From the NCBI GenBank assembly GCA_900766195.1, contig CAAFUN010000136.1, forward strand, positions 1 through 26,756: a stretch of DNA of 26,756 nt. The letters are read 5' to 3'. The first letter of the stretch is position 1; every line of letters begins with the position of its first letter. Below are positions 22,806 to 26,756 of this stretch, in pieces. The translations under genes and the position numbers were made by a program. The stretch is from an uncultured Bacteroides sp. GTDB taxonomy: Bacteria > Bacteroidota > Bacteroidia > Bacteroidales > Bacteroidaceae. The notes under the pieces are model-generated. The model saw nothing but the letters and a program-made list of their open reading frames with translations, was not told the DNA's origin and did no database searches.

Positions 22806-24132
22806 GCTTCCGGCTGTATGACCACAATATGATAACAGCCGTAATAAAGGCAAGAAAGTCTGATATCGGCATACTTAGCCAGATACCATCCAGCCCGTAA
22901 TGTTGAGGAAGCAGCATTAATCCGGGTAATAGATAGATTAGCTGTCTGGTGAGTGACATGAAGATACTCAGCTTAGCCTTGCCTATACTTTGAAAAAAGT
23001 TACCTATTACAATCTGTATACCGACTATGGGGAACATTGCGACACATATTCGTACCCCTCTTGAAGCCATATCAATAAGTTCCTTATCTGTGGTGAAAAT
23101 GATTGAAACAGCATTTGGGAAGATCTCACAAAGCAAAAACCCTGTAGTCGTAATGCAGGCTCCGGCTATCATGCTTAGTTTTAAAGTCTGCTTCACACGG
23201 TCGTACTTCTGAGCTCCGAAGTTGTAGCCCACAATGGGTTGCATACCCATTGTTACTCCCATTACAATCATCACGGAGAGAGTTAACAGCCTGTTGATAA
23301 TGCCATACGCACCCACAGCCATATCGCCACCATATTTCAGCAAACTGTTGTTGATGATGATGACAATTGCACAAGCGCATACATTCATTAGAAAAGGAGA
23401 CATACCTATGGAGAAGATATTTCCAACGAAACGTCTTTTTACTTTCCAGAATCCTGGACTGAAGCGTATCAAAGTTCCCTTATCAATAAAATGCTTCAAA
23501 ACCCACACCATACCGATAAATTGCGATATCACAGTAGCTGTGGCTGCACCCCGTATGCCCCAATTGAAGTGAAAGATAAAGATGGGAGCGAGGATGATAT
23601 TGCTTAATACCGTAACCATAGAGGTAAGCATGGCTTTCTTCGGGTTTCCGGTTGCGCGCATTACATTATTCAGCCCAATCATAACGTAGGTAATTGGAGT
23701 GCCCAACAGAATGACTTGCATAAAATCACGTGCATAAGGTAAAGTGTGAGGGCTTGCCCCGAAAAAGATTAGTATTTTATCGAGGAAGATAAAAGATATT
23801 CCTCCAAATATTAAGGCATTGATAATACAAAGCATCAAGGTATGCTCTGCAATATGAACAGCTCCTTCTATGTCTTTTTGTCCTAAGCGTATGGATGAAA
23901 TAGTAGCACCACCGGCAGCAACCAGCATACAAAAGGCTACCACTAAATTCATCAATGGAAAAGTAATTGCCAGGCCTGCAATAGCTATTGCCCCTACACC
24001 ATGGCCGATAAAGATGCTGTCAATAATGTTATAAAGTGATGTGATGGTCATACCAATAATAGCCGGTATGGAATATTGCAGCAACAATTTGCCTATTCGC
24101 TCTGTACTTAATATATGTGGATTGTTGTCCAT
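22792..24132 (-). CDS. MATE family multidrug/sodium antiporter
   Basis: From the ATG at 24132 the protein has 446 residues and about 12 membrane helices in two related halves. Typical MATE segments are YSIPAIIGMTITSLYNIIDSIF near the N-terminus, GLAITFPLMNLVVA, LLGTPITYVMIGLNNVMRATGNPKKAM, and in the second half MGMQPIVGYNFGAQKYDRVKQ. The family exports cationic or drug-like compounds using sodium or proton gradients; this branch resembles MepA/DinF-like proteins. Upstream codons to 24186 are excluded because a promoter element lies at 24158-24165. Its 3' end overlaps the ABC permease on the opposite strand by 14 bp. Confidence 0.92.
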   Translation of the reverse strand: MDNNPHILSTERIGKLLLQYSIPAIIGMTITSLYNIIDSIFIGHGVGAIAIAGLAITFPLMNLVVAFCMLVAAGGATISSIRLGQKDIEGAVHIAEHTLMLCIINALIFGGISFIFLDKILIFFGASPHTLPYARDFMQVILLGTPITYVMIGLNNVMRATGNPKKAMLTSMVTVLSNIILAPIFIFHFNWGIRGAATATVISQFIGMVWVLKHFIDKGTLIRFSPGFWKVKRRFVGNIFSIGMSPFLMNVCACAIVIIINNSLLKYGGDMAVGAYGIINRLLTLSVMIVMGVTMGMQPIVGYNFGAQKYDRVKQTLKLSMIAGACITTTGFLLCEIFPNAVSIIFTTDKELIDMASRGVRICVAMFPIVGIQIVIGNFFQSIGKAKLSIFMSLTRQLIYLLPGLMLLPQHYGLDGIWLSMPISDFLAFITAVIILWSYSRKLTRS

Positions 24133-24157
24133 AAAAGGTTTTAGTCTGATCTTGGCG

Positions 24158-24186
24158 CAAAGGTACGAAATATTTGCGTGGTTCAA
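24158..24186 (-). promoter_or_regulatory. Promoter of the MATE gene
   Basis: On the minus strand TTG (24184-24186) and TACCTTTG (24158-24165) are 18 bp apart, matching −33 and −7 elements. Transcription would start near 24151, 19 nt before the ATG at 24132. It interlocks with the divergent promoter for the HAD-panB unit. Confidence 0.65.
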
Positions 24187-24204
24187 GTATTATTCAGACC
24201 TTTG
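24173..24204 (+). promoter_or_regulatory. Promoter of the HAD-panB operon
   Basis: TTTG at 24173-24176 and GACCTTTG at 24197-24204 are 20 bp apart. The −7 element differs from TAnnTTTG only in its first base. Transcription would start near 24211, about 37 nt before the ATG at 24248. Confidence 0.6.
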
Positions 24205-24205
24205 T

Positions 24206-24219
24206 ACCCAAAATTGGGT
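24206..24219. promoter_or_regulatory. 14-bp dyad at the start of the HAD-panB transcript
   Basis: ACCCAAAATTGGGT has two perfect 6-bp arms around AA and spans the predicted transcription start near 24211. It may be an operator or a short 5' hairpin. No ligand is known. Confidence 0.4.
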
Positions 24220-24247
24220 GTTAATATAATTAAGTAATATAAAGGAA

Positions 24248-24910
24248 ATGATTGATACTTCAAAGATAGCTGTTCTGTTTGATTTCGACGGAGTTGTAAT
24301 GGATACGGAGAGCCAATACTCTGTTTTCTGGCACAAAATGGGAGTGGATTATTTAGGTATATCCGATTTGGAAAACCGTGTAAAAGGTCAGACGCTGAAA
24401 TATATCTATGACATGTTTTTTGCGGGTAAGACAGGCCAACAAGATGAGATTACAAAAGCACTGAACCGCTTTGAACAAGAAATGGATTATGAATACGTGC
24501 CCGGAGTTGAGGCATTTATAACCGATTTACGTCGTCACGGAGTAAAGATGGCTGTGGTGACCAGCTCTAACGATCAGAAAATGGCTGCCGTTTATCGTAA
24601 ACATCCTGAGGTAAAAAGCATGTTCGACCGTATTCTTACCGCAGATATGTTTGCCCATTCCAAGCCAGCTCCCGACTGTTTTCTACTTGGTATGGAAGTT
24701 TTTGGTACTACTCCTGCTACAACTTATGTCTTTGAAGATTCATTCAACGGACTTAAAGCCGGTATGGCGTCAGGTGCCACTGTTATCGGACTGGCTACTA
24801 CTAACACGCGTGAAGAGATTGCCGGACTGTGTCATTACGTTATAGATGATTTCAGCGGGATGACTTATGAGAAGTTAGTGGAAAATTATACCTTTGTTCC
24901 GCGTAATTAA
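24248..24910 (+). CDS. HAD-superfamily phosphatase, beta-phosphoglucomutase/phosphatase-like
   Basis: This 220-residue cytoplasmic enzyme has the four HAD motifs: the nucleophile DFDGVV (D12, D14), VVTSS (T105/S106), the lysine in SKPAPDCF (K139), and the metal-binding VFEDSFNG (E163, D164). The helical cap between residues 20 and 85 places it in subfamily IA with beta-phosphoglucomutase and sugar-phosphate phosphatases. Substrate cannot be told from sequence. It lies 37 bp before panB in the same direction and probably shares its transcript. A link to pantothenate synthesis, for example dephosphorylation of an intermediate, would be speculation. Confidence 0.9.
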   Translation: MIDTSKIAVLFDFDGVVMDTESQYSVFWHKMGVDYLGISDLENRVKGQTLKYIYDMFFAGKTGQQDEITKALNRFEQEMDYEYVPGVEAFITDLRRHGVKMAVVTSSNDQKMAAVYRKHPEVKSMFDRILTADMFAHSKPAPDCFLLGMEVFGTTPATTYVFEDSFNGLKAGMASGATVIGLATTNTREEIAGLCHYVIDDFSGMTYEKLVENYTFVPRN

Positions 24911-24947
24911 GATTAAAATACAAACAATTTAACATATACAAAACAAA

Positions 24948-25769
24948 ATGGCAGGTTATATATCAGATGATACACGTAAGGTGACTACTCATCGTCTTTT
25001 CGAAATGAAACAAAGAGGAGAGAAAATATCCATGTTGACGTCTTATGACTACACTATGGCGCAAATAGTAGATGGTGCAGGTGTCGACGTGATTCTTGTC
25101 GGAGACTCCGCTTCCAATGTAATGGCAGGTAATGTAACCACTTTGCCTATTACGCTTGATCAGATGATTTATCATGGCACTTCGGTGGTGCGCGGTGTAA
25201 AGCGTGCCATGGTGGTGGTAGATATGCCGTTTGGCTCTTATCAAGGTAACGAATTGGAAGGATTGGCTTCTGCCATACGTATCATGAAAGAAAGTAATGC
25301 AGATGCTCTTAAGTTGGAAGGTGGCGAAGAGATTATAGGCACTGTTAAGCGCATACTTAGTGCAGGTATTCCTCTGATGGGGCACTTGGGATTAATGCCT
25401 CAATCTATTAATAAATATGGTACCTATTCGGTACGTGCCAAAGATGAGGCTGAAGCTGATAAATTACTTCGTGATGCACATCTTTTAGAAGAAGCCGGTT
25501 GCTTTGCATTGGTATTGGAAAAGATACCTGCTGTTTTGGCTGCACGTGTTGCCAGTGAACTCAGCATCCCTGTTATTGGTATTGGTGCCGGTGGTAATGT
25601 TGACGGACAAGTATTGGTTATACAAGACATGCTTGGCATGAACAGTGGTTTCCGTCCTCGCTTTTTGAGACAGTATGCTGACTTGCATGCAGTGATGACA
25701 GAAGCTGTCAATCATTATGTCTCTGATGTGAAGAGTTTGGATTTTCCTAACGAGAAAGAGCAATATTGA
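24948..25769 (+). CDS. panB: 3-methyl-2-oxobutanoate hydroxymethyltransferase
   Basis: This 273-residue enzyme transfers a hydroxymethyl group from methylene-tetrahydrofolate to alpha-ketoisovalerate, forming ketopantoate, the first committed step of pantothenate and CoA synthesis. Metal ligands D53 (VGDSAS), D92 (VDMPFGSY) and E124 (KLEGG) and the catalytic base E191 (LVLEKIPA) are present, as is the C-terminal GIGAGGNVDGQVLV signature. Length is typical. It starts 37 bp after the HAD gene, and its TGA stop shares bases with the TTG start of the following MFS gene. Confidence 0.97.
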   Translation: MAGYISDDTRKVTTHRLFEMKQRGEKISMLTSYDYTMAQIVDGAGVDVILVGDSASNVMAGNVTTLPITLDQMIYHGTSVVRGVKRAMVVVDMPFGSYQGNELEGLASAIRIMKESNADALKLEGGEEIIGTVKRILSAGIPLMGHLGLMPQSINKYGTYSVRAKDEAEADKLLRDAHLLEEAGCFALVLEKIPAVLAARVASELSIPVIGIGAGGNVDGQVLVIQDMLGMNSGFRPRFLRQYADLHAVMTEAVNHYVSDVKSLDFPNEKEQY

Positions 25770-26756
25770 AAGCAGTGAATGTTGCGGAAAAAACAACAAT
25801 ATGGACTCCCGGTTTTATACGGTTGTGTCTAGTCAATTTTCTGGTTTATCTATCAGCATACATGTTATTTCCTATTCTGGCCATTGTTGAGGCGGACAGA
25901 ATGGGAATGACTGTGGCTCAAGGTGCAATGTTGTATGTTGCCTTTTTGGTGGCAATGATTGTTGTAGGACCGTTCCATGCATATCTTGAGGATTATTATA
26001 AACGCAAGAGAGTGTATCAATACGCTGTTCTATGTTCACTGATAGCTATTGCCGGATATGCTTTTACTAAGACATTTACTCATTTATTTATCTTGGCGTT
26101 TATTCATGGAGCTTGTTTTGGGTTAGCGGTGACAGCGGGAATAACCATTGCTATTGATATTACAAGATCGTCCCGTCGCACTTCAGCCAATTTAGCTTAT
26201 GCAATTTGTGCTCGTTTAGGTATGCTGATAGGCGTGGCGCTGGGAGTCTGGTTCTATTTTAACAAAGGATTCCTTTATTTGACTTATTTCTCCATAGTTT
26301 GTGGTGCTCTATGTGTTTTTCTGCTTGCAAGAGTTCATGTTCCGTTTCGTGCACCAATAGGAGTCAATCGCTGCAGTATGGATCGCTTTTTTCTTTCGCA
26401 AGGTTGGTTACTTGCTTTTAACTTTATGCTGTTTGCTTTTATGAGTGGGCTTTTATTAGCTTTTCTGTCGCAAGGAATAGAATTGCCTTTACTTAGTCTT
26501 GCAAGCATCACCATACTGATTGTTCCTTTCACGCAGATGCTTATAAATCTTTCTCAGCATTGTCAGCGTGGGACAGCAAATAATACAGTTCATTTATCTT
26601 TTGATGTAGGTATATTGGGTGGTATTGCTACTGCCCAATACCTCTTATTTTATACCTCTGAAGCTCAAGTCTATCAATTGGTCACTTCCCTGCTTATTCT
26701 TGCTGTATTGTTTTTTGTGTTGGTTACTTATCCTTATTATAAGAAGAAAAGGATTC
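25766..26756 (+). CDS. MFS transporter, truncated by the window edge
   Basis: A continuous frame of 330 codons runs from a TTG at 25766, overlapping the panB stop (ATTGA), to the end of the window without a stop. The protein begins with WTPGFIRLCLVNFLVYLSAYMLFPIL after a short hydrophilic segment. It has roughly ten membrane helices, and the loop GPFHAYLEDYYKRKRV stands where MFS motif A belongs. A GTG at 25775 is an alternative start; the first in-frame ATG is far inside the first helix and therefore unlikely. Overlap with panB suggests translational coupling. Substrate is unknown; export or uptake of a pantothenate-related compound would be a guess from position alone. Confidence 0.82.
   Translation, partial: MKAVNVAEKTTIWTPGFIRLCLVNFLVYLSAYMLFPILAIVEADRMGMTVAQGAMLYVAFLVAMIVVGPFHAYLEDYYKRKRVYQYAVLCSLIAIAGYAFTKTFTHLFILAFIHGACFGLAVTAGITIAIDITRSSRRTSANLAYAICARLGMLIGVALGVWFYFNKGFLYLTYFSIVCGALCVFLLARVHVPFRAPIGVNRCSMDRFFLSQGWLLAFNFMLFAFMSGLLLAFLSQGIELPLLSLASITILIVPFTQMLINLSQHCQRGTANNTVHLSFDVGILGGIATAQYLLFYTSEAQVYQLVTSLLILAVLFFVLVTYPYYKKKRI

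Overview
This window looks like a chromosomal segment of a gut Bacteroidales bacterium, most likely Bacteroides or a close relative. The intergenic DNA is AT-rich. Several genes are preceded by the Bacteroidetes −7 promoter element TAnnTTTG, some with a TTG-containing −33 element, and most genes lack a strong Shine-Dalgarno sequence. The gene content fits as well: a BspA-like LRR protein, a TonB-dependent receptor, FtsX-type ABC permeases of the Bacteroides type, and a partial heme pathway. I cannot name a species.

Layout. 470-2202 (+): a PLP-dependent trans-sulfuration enzyme followed by an Lrp/AsnC regulator. 2205-3266 (−): an exported LRR protein, convergent with the regulator. 3401-4285 (+): a CPBP membrane protease ending at a bidirectional terminator. 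7252-4386 (−): a tight three-gene operon of a NEW3-repeat membrane-anchored protein, an ABC ATPase and an ABC-2 permease. 7316-8347: a long non-coding stretch holding a GC-rich 22-bp-period repeat island. 8348-8890 (+): a beta-carbonic anhydrase. 10104-8959 (−): a Rid-superfamily, chorismatase-like protein.

16688-10518 (−): TonB-dependent receptor, MFS permease, HemN and HemG in one direction. This arrangement suggests that outer- and inner-membrane uptake is coupled to late heme synthesis, a possible tetrapyrrole salvage unit. 16970-22805 (+): an FtsX/MacB-type permease, its ATPase and a second related permease. The first permease is preceded by a well-formed sigma-54 (−24/−12) promoter and a 44-bp perfect inverted repeat made of two identical operator dyads 21 bp apart, the expected layout for an NtrC-family activator. 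Five palindromic 22-bp repeats lie between the first permease and the ATPase. 24132-22792 (−): a MATE exporter whose 3' end overlaps the second permease. 24248-26756 (+): HAD phosphatase, panB and a truncated MFS transporter, apparently one operon.

The most notable signals are the sigma-54/tandem-operator control region, two repeat arrays at distant loci sharing an 18-bp-palindrome plus 4-bp-spacer layout, and the receptor-permease-hemN-hemG gene order. All homology calls come from reading motifs; no database search was run.
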